Source: Platycnemis pennipes
Lineage: Eukaryota > Arthropoda > Insecta > Odonata > Platycnemididae
NCBI GenBank assembly: GCA_933228895.1
Contig: OW121854.1
Location: 56,648,609-56,712,608, forward strand
Direction of reading: 5' to 3'
DNA length: 64,000 nucleotides
Within the stretch, counting starts at the first letter, position 1; each line of letters starts with the position of its first letter. Below the pieces are notes generated by a model. It was given only the letters and a program-made list of their open reading frames with translations, had not been told where the DNA came from and searched no databases. A program made the position numbers and the translations under genes. Positions 33,677-46,014 of this stretch are shown piece by piece.

Positions 33677-34509
33677 CTGAAATAGAAGAAACATGGTAAA
33701 AAGTAATTATAGTGGGAGATAGAGAGAGCACAGGAAATCCACTCACAGTCTCCCCTCCACAAGGCATTAATGCTTTCCCTCACGAGAAACTGCACCGCCT
33801 CGGGTTACGAAATGAACTCCGTGCGTCCCACTTCATGTCCACTAAGGGCGCCCTGAATCCCCTCATGAGTTCTCGATTTCGGCACATATTGTGAGTGAAG
33901 GAGTTAAGTAAGGTAGGTGGAAAGTAAGACAAAAACAAGGTAGAGCTGGAGATGGTAGGCGAGAATATGAAGTTGCTTGAGAAAATTAACCCTCTCCCCT
34001 TATTACCCGGATGGAACAGGTAATAAGGGGAGTGGGTTTTGGAGAACAACGGTTTTTCGAATAGAATAATGAGAGGTGTATCTAAATCTACATAAAAAAG
34101 TATAGTAGTAAAGTAACATAATCACCTCAATGGTTAGTGGTAGGGGATGAATAATTACAACGCACCTATAAAGATAGAAATAATACGGAGGTAAATAAGA
34201 GCGTCGTCTTAAATATAGATCGATTGGGAATAATGTTATTTCTATCTAATCCTGCGTTATTCAGTAGAATAACAATAATAAGAAAATCAAATGTCCGTTG
34301 ACGAGTTATAAATATTTGTTTACTCAGTATTACGATCTCAAATAACGGTTGGGGGCTGTTTCTGTGGATAGTCATTACGGAAACCACTCAGTTAATTTTC
34401 TTAAATTCCAAACATGTCTTCATCATATTTCTGCAACCGTGTGTGATGCAAAAACATTTTGACACCGATAAATTTCAACCTATCCCGACTCCTCCAGTAC
34501 AACCATCGT
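33677..34509. other. Unassigned DNA, possible upstream intron of the exon candidate
   Basis: On the minus strand GTGAGTGG near 33,740-33,750 could be a donor 60-70 bases upstream of the acceptor at 33677, but no frame is open through the preceding sequence, so I do not call an exon there. An inverted pair around CTCCCCTTATTACC occurs at about 33,993-34,033. Confidence 0.3.
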
Positions 34510-34960
34510 CATAAGTAGTCTACTTACCTAGCTAACTTTGTGGAAAGTCACTGCCTACTCTTCTCCGTTCATGTTGGGCCCTACCTTGCTGCGCTTCCTT
34601 AAGACTCGAAGTCTTCACACTAAAAAACTCGCTCAAAACCTCCAAAGCCTACAATCAGACTATCGAGAACTCAAATAGTTTCCTCTTCTGCACTTGCCCA
34701 ATAAACACCCTTCTATACCCTCTTCAATAACCCAATGCCGCTCACTCAAAATGTCTTTCAACCACCTTTGTTGCCGTCACCTAAGTTCTTCCACCAACGT
34801 CCTCTCCCCTTCGACCATATTCAAAACATCTTCATTCATCTTTCTCACCATCTAGCTAATCATCCATATTCTTATCCTCACAAGCATCTTAAAGGCCTCC
34901 CCACTTCCTCTGAATTTTTTTGCCAAAGTTATGATCAACAAATCATATTATATTAGTGTA
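34510..34960 (-). mobile_element. RTE-like LINE C-terminal fragment, divergent subfamily (minus)
   Basis: The minus strand reads VRKMNEDVLNMVEGERTLVE, a RQQRWL segment, then (V)IEEGIEG and GRAQHERRR-like text with stops. The order matches NEEVLRRVGEKR..., R.R..LIGH..., IVEG..., but the wording is closer to 40,045-40,385 than to the 27-kb copy. Confidence 0.5.
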
Positions 34961-35688
34961 TTAGAATGAGAAGATCCTTTTTTAGTTTCTTTACTGAAAG
35001 ACCCCCTGATTAATTACCTTCTCTTAATGAATGCTTTTTGGGTGGTTTAATGTTGCTGATCTGATCTCCAGCTATTTAACTTTAACGGTAGCGATATATG
35101 AGTGACATGTACAAAGTGACGTTTATGCCGTCAACCATTTTAACAGATGTTTTGAAATAAGAAACGTCAATTCTTTTACGACCAATGAGTATCGTCTGAT
35201 GATTTTCCTGCATTGAAACAAATTTAATTTTATCTATTTTGTTTACTTTAGTTAACTTTTCTCTGTATTTCCTTTTTCCATTAATAGTAACTGCAAAGCT
35301 TTAACTATTTATTTTTACCATTGGGGTCACTACTTTCTACTAACACTGAAACTCAATCGGAATACGAACACAGTATGTTCAATGTATATTTAAATGTAAT
35401 AAAATATTGACGTTTACAATAGCGTCATCTAATGAACCGTAATAACTCCACCGTTCTGTACCTGGTTGCGTCTCTCTTTTCGGGGATTTCTTCATTCTAC
35501 TCCATCGAAAACATCTTATTCCTTTTTTTCCATCTTGGACTTTTTTCTATGAATCGAAATGATTTATAGGTAAGGAAAGGTACTGGATGGGAGAAATTAG
35601 GAGAAGGCAGACTGTGTGGGTAGAATGAGCAACAAGGGAAGAGGGATTCCGTTGTTTCAGGCGTGACTTCATGGAATTTGCTTAGCAT
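34961..35688. other. Unassigned AT-rich DNA
   Basis: No motif or repeat supported. Confidence 0.45.
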
Positions 35689-35792
35689 ATTGAATAAGAA
35701 ACAGTAACTTTGTAATTCCACATGTATTTGATTTGAATGTACACATGTATTGAATACATTTGGAATCACAAAGTTACTGCTTCTTATTCAAT
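35689..35792. repeat. Foldback palindrome, 37-bp arms
   Basis: Arms 35689-35725 and 35756-35792 are inverted copies with three mismatches around a 30-base loop. Non-coding. It could be a small MITE or an inverted duplication. Confidence 0.8.
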
Positions 35793-36325
35793 AAGGGAAG
35801 AGGGTGTTTTGAGCAGCAATCTTGAAAGTCAGAAGAAGGAGAGAACGTGTAGTTTGGTTAGGATAATGAGATGAAGAATGTATGCGGAAATACGTAGGGA
35901 TATCATGTAAAAATGGATTTCCGTAGGTAGTATTTTATAAATAATCTTCTTTTTACTCGGAGAGTTTTGGTTCAAAAATTGGAGTTGCGTTTACAGCGTT
36001 TTCCTCATATGTATCAGTACATTCATAGCTTCAGAAAATGGTTAAATGGAACAGTATTTGCCATGACAGGGAAACAAAATATCTCTCTTATGATAAATAA
36101 TGCACCACATTATCATTTTCCGAAGCTTTGAAGATACTAATACACATAAACCAAATGTTGGCAACGGAGCTCAACTTTTAGATTGGCCAAGAATCTAGCT
36201 CAAAATATAATTAATATATAATTCAAGTGCCCGATAAAATAATGAATAACGTTGTATTTACTCTTCATTTAAATCGGCCCAAACCGGTGTTATACATATA
36301 TTGGTATAAGAACACGACAATCTTT
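35793..36325. other. Unassigned AT-rich DNA
   Basis: Nothing recognised. Confidence 0.4.
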
Positions 36326-36475
36326 ATGCAAGGGTGGAGTTGGTTAAGTAGTACATGTCTTAGGTTTAGGATTCTCGGGTTCAAATTCCGGCAATGGTGC
36401 CAATTATTCTGTGGAACACTGGTGTTAGCACTTATTCGCGTGGGACTCTGACCATTGCGCATATTTCGCAGTTCA
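36326..36475 (+). repeat. Diverged tRNA-related SINE-like repeat
   Basis: Contains GTTGGTTAAGTAGTACATG (A-box region) and the B box GGGTTCAAATTCC, followed by CGGCAATGGTGCCAATTATT and CTGTGGAACACTGGT. The head and the first part of the body resemble SINE family A (CGGCAGTGGCGGATTTTTCA, GTGGAAAACCGGT), but the rest differs. I see no target duplication. Confidence 0.5.
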
Positions 36476-39142
36476 TTAAAAAGAGACATCTCTATTCTGA
36501 GAGCAATCTTCTTTTTTTATATTCCTTATCATCTCAGCTAATTCTCCACAATACACCCATCCTCAACAATCCTGTTTCAGCTACTATTCAATTCTCCCTC
36601 GTAGCATCTACTTTTGACGCTTGGTTTAAGCAAGAGTTTTAAATGATTTTCGGCCTATTTTCTTTAAATGAGTGAGTTTTTTAAATTAAAAAAATAGTTT
36701 GCTTTTATTTCTTTACCAGTCTAGCTACTTGATATTTTTCTCTCATAATTTATCCCGTCATCATCAAATTTCCTGACGTTGAAGATATGACGGGCGGGAG
36801 AGAAAGGCAAAACCAAATTCAGCCCCTTTGAGGTCGTTTTTCTCTTTCCGAGAGCCTGTTTATGTCTCCGTTTTCCTTCGATATCCAACAAACCCTCTCG
36901 AAAAAGAATAAATAACCCCTTTATTGATTTTGTGTCGTATTAATCAATGAACATACATTCAGCAAAATTTTATTTTATTCTCTGCCGGGCTAAATATTAA
37001 TGAATGTAAAATAAAAATATCGTGAGATTTGATCTCTATTTCGCCCACTCCATATAAATATATAATTCCATAGGAGCTTATTCAACGAGGAGGACGTGAA
37101 TTAATCAGCCTGATTTGATTTTAACCCGCTGTAAAATTAATCTTTCAATCTATATAAAAATTCGAATCATAGGGCCCTCTTTTCTACATTTGCCCCAAAA
37201 TATTCTATCTGTTAATAGTTTAGGTTAACACGAGGCCAGTTCGCTAATGAGTCAGATTTATTTCCTCCTTGCTTTTTGAATGTATGCACGCTACGCTACG
37301 TGATCGGGCCGTGAGAACAGTGAAGGGTAATTAAAGCGATAACATGTCGTATACGGACCATGGGATCCAGGGGTTTGTATTTTTTTCGTAAAATTGACTC
37401 AATAATCGATTCAAGGACATCACTTTTCATCTCAAGTTCTGAGCACGTAAATATACCTTATGCTTGGCAGTCAGTTGCTCATATTATTGGAGCCAGTGAC
37501 ACAAAACGCAATTAAAATCTCTTCACGAACGTAAGCTCTCAATGAAGTAGAGCTTAGGAAATTCGTAACAATATGTAATTGTGGTAAAAGCAGTTTGGTC
37601 AAATAAGTGCATTTAAAGATCTTAAAGCCAAGTATTATAGTCAAAATTTGTATCAGATTGCCATACTTCTGCCTGATGAAAAGGTTTCAAAAATTAACCA
37701 GATGAAATATTATCAAAAATTTACGTGTATTAAACTTTTTCTGATTCGCTTTGCGCAAAAAATTAAATTTGGCTTAAATTTAGTGTGCACATTTGCGAAA
37801 TTGTAATACCTGGCAATATTCCACTTAAAATGATTATTAAAGCCCAACTATTTTTTTAATTTATTTAGATTTAAGTGGGCATTTTGGTGGAAGGTAGAAC
37901 ATTTTATCACTCTACAAGATTAGACTTCCACTTATTTACGTCTGAAATACAAGTGATTATGGACGTGCCATTACTTTACACTATTACCCACATACTTTTC
38001 CCCGCAAACGTATATCAGTCATGCGGGCGGTGCATTCTTGGGTGCAGTTGATAACTCTCCACTACCTCATTTCCTCAAGCACATAATCTAATACCATTCG
38101 TGTCTATACATAGCCAGACAGCCAGGCGAATCGCCGGCATTGATGCGTTCCGAAATTGTGCATCCAAACGAAAATCCTGATCCGCAGCTCAATGGGAAGA
38201 GACCACCCCCCATAATATTGTTTACGCGGTCCCCGACCCGGGAGAGATTAAACGCATCCGCCCCCTCCTATATTGCCGCCAAAGACGCTGGGGAAATGAA
38301 GCCACGCTCCACCTCACGCGGCTTTCTTGGCTTAAGGGAAGCGGCATGCTTAAAGGAGCCCGCGAGCGAATTTGACTCTCGTCTTCACTACGGTTCCACC
38401 GCTTTCCCTCCCTACCCGCCTCGCCCGCTCCGAAATCTCCCGCCTTTTTCTTCTTCCTCAACTCCTTTGGCCCACGCACAGGCACACAAACAAAGCGTTC
38501 GCTCCCCTCCTGCGAACACCCCCGAGGGACTTCGGGGGAAGGGATTTATTCTCCCCTGTCCCCTTCCAACCCCCTTCCCGGCTCGCTCCAGTGTTTATGA
38601 TCATGCGTACGACCCGAAGAGGTGGCGCTTAACTTCTAGAGGACCTTCCTCTCCCTTTCCTCGATCCCAGGGCTTCGGATCCTTGAGCATAAGGAGGATA
38701 GAGATGGGGGTCGGTGGAGCATAGGTGCGGGGATGGGATTGCCATAGATATTGCACCTGGATCATGGCGTGAAAGAAGCATAAAATCAGCGTTGTGTTAT
38801 GAATGGATAGCCCCATAGATGTCGAAGCACCAAAAACTCAAAGCTTCTATCTACTCCTACTTAATATAATCGCTCTTAAGGTTCTGATGGGATTCTATTA
38901 CTATTACATACTTTAGGTAATATTATTGTAAAGAGGCTATCCATGAGGAGAACTGAGCTAAGAAATCATAGAATTTTAATGAATTGTTTGATAATGACAA
39001 ACTATTTGTCTAACCTCCACTCTCATGGGCGTCGGAATAGTGTTTCTGTGTGTGCAATGCCGTGATATGTCGATCATTATGCGCGATATTTGTATTGAAT
39101 GGCATTTAGGTATTGATAACAACGTCATGTAATACATTATTG
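36476..39142. other. Unassigned DNA including a GC-rich island
   Basis: AT-rich to about 38,100. Positions 38,110-38,720 form a GC- and CpG-rich island with a 194-codon plus frame and an 87-codon minus frame, both rich in Pro, Ser and Arg as expected from composition. No splice sites or known motifs. A regulatory or promoter role is possible but unsupported. Confidence 0.35.
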
Positions 39143-39285
39143 GGTAGAAACGCTAACTTATTATGTACAGCAATTGTCAATAAGCGATAGGGCTTGATAT
39201 GCATCAGATATGCATCTGATAAAAATGGTGAGATATTAAAACATTAGTTTTAATATCTCACTATTTTTATCCTCCAATCCGTCTC
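39143..39285 (-). repeat. Dispersed repeat family E, copy 2, with internal foldback
   Basis: The reverse complement matches 26734-26838. Inside it 39218-39242 and 39247-39271 form a 25-bp inverted repeat (one mismatch, 4-base loop), produced by an inverted duplication of the GATAAAAATGGTGAGATATT part. Confidence 0.7.
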
Positions 39286-40044
39286 CGTCTCACTCTTGGC
39301 TCAAAAATAGCTTAGATATTCAAATTTTAATACTTTTTAAGCCCTCCATGCTGCTGCGTTGCAAGTTAAAGTATATGTAACAGCATATGAAGAGGAAAAG
39401 AATTGTAAAGAGAAGAACTCAGTCCTTGTGATACCGTGAATTTGAAGAAAAAAAAACTACATCAAGGGTGTTGTCAGGCTCAGGGGCTCACCGCATCGGT
39501 GATCCTCATCCACTCAGACTCGAGTCTTACCAATCTCGCGAAAAAACCAGCTCGAGAAAGCAGAGGTAGACAGCGAAGTATTTGGGAAAAGCTCTCGTGC
39601 GTGCCGGATCCTCGGTCTGATTCGACGCGAGAGATTTCTTCGAAAAGTGGGTAAGGCGGAGCGATATTTCTCAGAGATATCAGTTCGGAAGCTGAAAAGT
39701 ATAGGGCGGAACGATATAAGCATGAAAATACTTGTATCCGTAATAAATACAAGTTTGCACGACCACAGGATTGACAAGACTTTAGAAAAAAAACATTATC
39801 CAAGTAAAGATCCAGCACTCAAGTTCTTATGTGTCAATGATATTCACTAATCCGTTTCACAGTCACTATAAATGTTTTCAAAAAAGTGTGCCTAATAAAA
39901 TGAATCAATTGGTAGTTCTCCTCCGCTTATAATATGTTTTGATGCAGTTTCTTTTCATATTTGCATTGGTTTCACCAAACGGCTCCTTTCCTACGCTTTC
40001 TTCATCCGATAAGGTTATTTTCTAACTCAATCCAATCCATCTAA
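39286..40044. other. Unassigned DNA
   Basis: Open frames of 72-112 codons on both strands at 39,436-39,850 overlap one another and carry no motif. Confidence 0.4.
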
Positions 40045-40385
40045 AATGCATTTTTTCTACCTTACCCTTCCTTGCTTACCCAGCATTCTATCCTCGATAA
40101 TGATCTTCAGTACTCTTTCTCATGGTTCTAGGAACATAATAAATCCATCAACTCTGCCTCCTCCTAATTTCTGCCAGCAATCTTCTCTCCTCCCAACCAT
40201 GCTCAACACTTCTTCATTTCTCCACCTTTCAGTCTATCGTCCTATCCACCTTGAAAACATAATTCCCAAATCTTTCAACTATTTCTTGTCATCCTTTCCT
40301 ATAGTCTGTCTCAGATCCACACAAAGTATCCATATTAAACCTTACACTCACCTTCTCTATAGTAAAGTGCTTAATATAGACCGTG
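40045..40385 (-). mobile_element. RTE-like LINE C-terminal fragment, divergent subfamily (minus)
   Basis: The minus strand reads RWRNEEVLSMVGRRED, LGGGRVDGFIM, ERVLKIIIEDRMLGKQGRVR. It follows the NEEVL, LL..IIEGR..GKRGRGRPR order of RTE-type C termini. Several stops are present. Confidence 0.5.
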
Positions 40386-41217
40386 GGTAACGTCAGAATA
40401 TTCCCTCTTCATTCTTAGATATCGTTAATGTTGCAATGCGTTTAAAAATTAAGATAAGATCATATACGAATGAATAATGATATTGTTATAATAAAGTTAA
40501 ATAAAACAAACACCCGGAGGATTCGGGTAAAATTTTCAGATCAACCGTTGTTCAAGAAAAGTGTAAATATTCGGGAGGAAGAATATTATGTCTTTAAATT
40601 CACAAAAAATTTGTTTTTTACATTTTGATACAACATATAGATTGACTCTAATAATCACTCACTATATTAATCATATGTGACATGTTTTTCTTGTTGTCAC
40701 TTATGCATCATGAATTAGAAAATATGTTGGTGCGCTCTGCTGGCTTTCCTGCTATTTAGACTACACTAATGAAAGTGAATATCCCCATTTGGATGTTTCC
40801 AAGATACCTTTTTGGAAGAAGTTGTGTGTGTATCTTGAATTTCCGGAAAATAGTAAACCTCATTGAAATTATAGGTCTTCTTGGACTAGCTCTATTTTAA
40901 TTTATAATTCCTAATAGAAATAAAAAGGAGATAGATAGGAAAATATGTTTTGTTACCTACCTTATATATTGTATTATAGCAGGAGTACTCTTCGAATCTA
41001 TAAATTAAATAAGTAATTATTTAATATCTGGATAAAATCCGTGAGAAATTGAATCGCAAATGTTAACATCTTACTGCATTGTAACTAATTTCTTCATGAT
41101 AATTTTATATCCTCCAGATGTTAGGCCATAGTGATGCAATGATGTGTTACAAATGTAATTAGTATTTGTTTGCACTAATGGCTAAGATTAAAATTAGCTC
41201 CAGGCCTACATAACACG
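40386..41217. other. Unassigned AT-rich DNA
   Basis: Nothing recognised. The end may include the start of repeat family D. Confidence 0.4.
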
Positions 41218-41830
41218 AGAAACTTAGCTATGCATGAGTTTCATCAACTTTTTTACATTTCTCTTTATTTTTCTCTTTATATTTCATCAGTTTTTAAGAC
41301 CAATTCGTGTGTTTCCGCCGTGGTCCAAGCGTCTCAGTTCCCTCGGGAAGAAAATAGATCTTTTTCTTGACGTAGAAAAATATCCAGCGCCAGAGAGGGA
41401 AAGGAAAATAGAGGAAGGGAATATATGAGTCCCATTTGACAACTTATTTGCCTACATTTTGTCTTTATGCCATCTTGAAGCAATCTTGAAGAAGCCGTCT
41501 TGAAGAATCCATCTTGAAGAAGCCATCTTGAAAAAGCCATACCTATTTTATCAGAGCCTGTTTTTCCTAGTGTCCTTTTCATGGTTTACTTCTCTCTGCG
41601 GAGCCTTTCAGTATCGTACCTAAAGGTAGTATCAGCAGTAACATTTATAAGTAGATAACTTTTGGGAAACGATTTGTGAACATTCGAATGAATAACAGGC
41701 TAAAACAAAGAAATATTTCCTAAGATACTTACAGCCTTGCAGCAAACTCGCAGTTAACAGATCAGTTACGGTGTCTGTAACAATTTTCGAGTGGTGCTAT
41801 CCCACAGCCCACTTAGTTTGTATACATCGC
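41218..41830 (+). repeat. Dispersed repeat family D, copy 1
   Basis: Shares ordered blocks with 53879-54383 and 55385-55525: GAAACTTAGCTATGCATGAG, CCGTGGTCCAAGCGTCTCAG, GCCTACATTTTG, GCAGTAACATTTATAA, GAACATTCGAATGA, AAAGAAATATTTCCT, CAGATCAGTTAC. Non-coding. It contains a 14-15-bp minisatellite at 41469-41541. Confidence 0.6.
41469..41541. repeat. Minisatellite of GCCATCTTGAAGAA units
   Basis: About five imperfect 10-15-bp units (GCCATCTTGAAGCAA, TCTTGAAGAA, GCCGTCTTGAAGAA, TCCATCTTGAAGAA, GCCATCTTGAAAAA). The corresponding place in family D copy 2 (about 54,125-54,145) has a single unit, so the expansion is specific to this copy. Confidence 0.75.
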
Positions 41831-44716
41831 CTAATAACGACTCAATAGTAATAATAGTTTGAACATGTACTGTGAAAAAATAGATTTATGTCAACAAAGA
41901 AGTCTCTTTTGTAAATTGATAAATGATATCTATATATATAGTTTCTTGATATGTTTCGAGATTTCTGTAAAACTCAATTGATTTCAATGTGTTTTGTATT
42001 TTTTTTGTTTTGTTTTGTTTGCCCTGTAATTATTTTGTTGGGCAAACGCTAAACTCTATAAATAAATAAATAGTTCAAAAATTCTGTGAGAACCCCTTTT
42101 GAATTTTTGATCTATAGAGGCCGTAGAGCTCATTCCCCTTTATTTAAATAAATAGTTGTAGCATTGAATTTCCGCCATGTAAAATTCGACCGAAAATTAT
42201 TTGCATAAATTGTACGGTTCCCGACGTTGAACAGTTCAATAATGGGGCAGTTAGGTGAGGGCGACTGAGGGAAGTCAGGTTCCCCACTGCATTTAACTCT
42301 ATGATTCGTTTGGAGAGAATGCAAGTCGAACAAGGAGTGTTTGAGTGTGTGTTTCCTCTTATCACCACCCCCTCCCAAGTTCTTTTGTGCGGGGCGAGCT
42401 GGTGCCACTTAGTGGGTGACATCCCCTGCCTTCCAAACCCCTCCCCCCTCACAAACTGTCTGACGGCAAGAGTACGCTACCCGGAAGATAGTTACCATTA
42501 AAGTATGTGAAATTTTTGTTGGAAACATTTGCAACTACCCCAAAACATATGAAACTGATGTACTTGCACATAATTAACCAAATTGATACGATTCTAGATG
42601 AGGCCCCAGATATTGCATCCGTAAATGGAATGTTTTTGTTTACGAGTGCATCAGTACACCATCCAGCACCAACAATTTTATAACTGTGTAGTATTTCATT
42701 TCCACTTGTTGTTGAATGTTTACCATTGATTAATTGATTGATTTCTCGTTGATATTGTTCATCTTATATCCCTGGGAAAAGCTCCCTCCCTATCTATAGC
42801 TGTGGTTTTAATTCTATAATTACTTGCCCTAGGCTTATTTAACCTTTATTTATTTTATCAATTTCTCCTTTTTGTTGCTGTTTCTGCAATTCCATCTGTT
42901 CTCATAAATAGATGTTATCTAATCCCATATATCTTCTCCTCCGAGTACCTCCACCGTTATTCACATTATCAAATGGATACATTTCAATACATCGTCAGAT
43001 CACTTGGAGTCACATAAATTGCGCCATTCTTGAGTGAGCAATTTTTTTACTAGAAATAGGTTAAGTGAGTTAGCTTGACCTGCTAGAATATTTTTTAGCT
43101 TGTGAAAATAAATGATCCATCATTAGCTAACTCCCCTCTTCGCTATTGAAAATTATACTTGAGGTTACGTACTTCTGCTAGGATGTTCGCATAATGCCTT
43201 CATAAACATTGTTGCTGTTGCATATCGTTGCACACCCTCTGATATAAAATGTCACCAAGGCTCCAACACGCTCTTATTGTGGATTCCTAACGGACCGTTA
43301 CGTGATAGTTGAGGGAATATATTGTTGATTACCACACGAGGCTCAAAACACGTCCTTTCGGGAAACAATGAGTTTCCAGGAACCGGGAAGAAAGACAGTT
43401 GCTAATGAGTGAGAGAGAAAGAGAGACATTTGAAATACGTTGAAGCAAGGTAAATATTTCTCGCAAGCGCACCATGTGCGTGAGATGTCTTCTCCATTTG
43501 AGACTGAATATCTTTTCCGTTTTTTCCCAACCGCTACCAGTGCAGGAGACAGAAAGTGAAGCAAATTAAATCCCTTTTCACGCGAAAGATAACTCGAGGA
43601 AATGTGTTGCCAGGCACAAGCATGAGTTCCAAAAGCTTGAAGTTTGGGTTAGACAGGTGAGAAACAAGAGTAGATAAGAAGGAACGAGGGAGTGAGGAAT
43701 GAAGTCTCAACTGGAGAAATATGATAAGGAGAAGGCAGAAAACAGAATAGCATTAAAATAAGGTACTTGTACATCGTTCTGAGAATATTCGAATTTTTAT
43801 CTAAACATCCATAAAATAGAAAAGCAACTATTGAGCAACAAATGTATTGCCAGTTTAGCGTTTTTGATGAATTAGATTTAGCAAGAATGACAAAAATAAA
43901 GACCTACCAAAGTATTAGCTTTCTGATAACAAAATCAGTGACAGAAGGTACATAATAAGAAAAAAAAATATCGAGATTCAGCTATGAATCATGGATTTAT
44001 AAGGTTTCAACATTTTTTCTTTGATAAGGAGGGTGAATATATGCTGAAAATCTACTAGAAATGGATTTGGAGGTGGAAAGGGAGGATAGAAGGGTAGAAA
44101 GTTTAATGAGCCTTGTGTTATGATGGAATTTCTCACTCCCTCTACCCTAAGGTACGTTCGGTCATCTCAGTCTTGCAGTTGCCATATGGAGCTAAAACTT
44201 TCCATCTCGTGGTATCTTTAATATTATTTGATTTTCCATTGTTTAAAAGGGAATTAGCTAGATTTTTAGATTTAAAAAAAAGAGGAACAGGAAAGGTTAA
44301 AAACATGGGTTGATGGATTCATGGAAATGTTTTCAGACTCTAAATATTGAAACGCCATGTTTAATGGAAAAGCAAAAACTTTGTACATTTCGCGAGTTTA
44401 TGAGAACTTTGAATGTTTACCATTCAAAATAGGTAGTATGGACATTTCTTGCTCTTGGACATTTCTTGCTCAATATTTCTAAAGTGCAACGAGTATGTCA
44501 TAATGAAAGTACTCCAGGAATAATTTCAAAACATCTCCTCTACTACTCTATATTTCATTAAAAATTAGCATGTTTCATTGTAATTACTGAATGCTGCTCA
44601 TGCTTTGTGGAAATTCATTTGGAGTAGGTCAACGGTTAGGACTTCACGTTCCACTCCTTTAACGTTAAGGTAATTAGAATATTGATTAATACATCATCCG
44701 TTTATATTAAAAATAC
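41831..44716. other. Unassigned DNA, about 2.9 kb
   Basis: AT-rich with a GC-richer part at 42,200-42,490. Open frames up to 102 codons lack motifs. No RNA gene seen. Confidence 0.45.
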
Positions 44717-44790
44717 ATAAAAACAATCCATAAGGAAAGCAATATTGCAATCAATATTGCAATATTGCTTTCCTTATGGATTGTTTTTAT
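44717..44790. repeat. Perfect 34-bp palindrome with a 6-base spacer
   Basis: Arms 44717-44750 and 44757-44790 are exactly complementary, spacer TCAATA. Would form a 74-nt hairpin if transcribed. No mismatches, so it is recent or under gene-conversion between its arms. Confidence 0.9.
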
Positions 44791-45939
44791 ATATTTATCA
44801 GAAAGCAACACTGCGTGAGATGCAATTTTATCATGCTAAATGAGGGATGAAAGTGTTCATCAGTCCACTGCTTGTGTACTGATCGAGCCAAAATAGCGAG
44901 ATCCAACACCTTGCAGAGACTTGGTCATGTTACTGTGGCGGTCAAAGTACCTCGGTTATGTTACATCATGTATCGTTTGATGATCTCCTGCGGAGAACGG
45001 CCAATTGATTGCATTCGCATGAGTGCCACACTAATATGGAGAAAAAAGAGCGGTGGCTTCCCTGACCAGCTACAGCTGTCTCCAGTCCTCTGGTAATCAT
45101 TCTATCTTTCTTCCGAATCTTTTCAAGGCATATAGGACGCGATTGCACATTTCCTTGAACGAATTCAGCAAACGTCCTGTACGTGAAACATTTAAGTTAT
45201 TCAGCGGCAATGCTTAGCCTTTTGGCTCATGTAACCTTTCCCTCCATGTCTTGAATGGACTGAGTTTTGTTATAAAGGGTGCGAGATTGAAGAAGAATCT
45301 AAAGAGAGGTTTATCCTGCTACGAGAAAACATTCAGAATATTTGGGAGTATTTCATGTCCATCTAAACTTTTACTATGATAATTTATTTAGCGTTCAATC
45401 GTTTAATGTAAGTTTAGATCAGGTAGATGTGTATAGCTGTCCAACCATGCAAACTTCATAAATATTTCAACATTCTCAAAGACGATGAATCTCATTCTCT
45501 ACCTTCTAGTCTCAAGTGTTTCCCCAACTTAGCTCTTCCTGGAGCCAAGAGACATTTTCAAGGAACAGGAAAGAAATTGCAATTTGGCGCGTTCCACACT
45601 ATTTTATTACTACTGAACACACTTTCAATACCTATAATGTCATTATCAAGGTGATATACGTATACTATCATCAGTTCTTTCCTATAAGTGAGTTTCATAA
45701 AGTTGAGTGTGCAACTTTAAATCATATTCAAGGATCAGTTTTAAACTGCCCAAATTATAAGGTTTGCACAATCCATACATATTTTATCTCATGTCGTGTT
45801 TTAGATACATATATGCACTTCATATCTAACCTTGCTAATTCAAATCGTTAATTTATTTTAGCCCAATCTCTGGTTCTTCTCACCTTTCTGTTCCACCTGC
45901 CAAACATATTGTCCAATAAAATATTCCTACCCTGACCGG
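44791..45939. other. Unassigned DNA
   Basis: Frames of 60-111 codons (for example 45,516-45,851) carry no motif that I know. No RNA or repeat supported. Confidence 0.4.
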
Positions 45940-46014
45940 AACTCGAAAACCGAGATCCTTCAAATCCACTTTAGGTGCTTTACCCAGTTAAGCTACCAAG
46001 GGATCCATTCCTGT
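45940..46014 (-). repeat. tRNA-like fragment (minus)
   Basis: Minus strand: TAGCTTAACTGGGTAAAGCA (A-box region) followed at tRNA distance by GGTTTTCGAGTTCCGG (B-box-like). The acceptor ends do not pair well, so it is a SINE head or tRNA pseudogene and not a functional tRNA. Confidence 0.4.

Noticed and set aside
33740..33895. Upstream exon paired with the 33483-33676 exon
   Set aside because: A GTGAGT donor is present, but each frame through the preceding sequence meets stops.
37670..37705. Another hammerhead-like GCCTGATGAAAAGG string
   Set aside because: No stem II or GAAAC box at the right spacing, and no inverted arms.
38140..38724. 194-codon plus frame in a GC-rich island
   Set aside because: It opens on a TTG next to an ATG and is biased to Pro/Ser/Arg; no motif, no splice sites, and an overlapping minus frame is also open, as expected from GC-rich composition.
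44872..45148. Transposase fragment suggested by a 74-codon plus frame and a 60-codon minus frame
   Set aside because: No family motif in either frame; mutual overlap points to chance.
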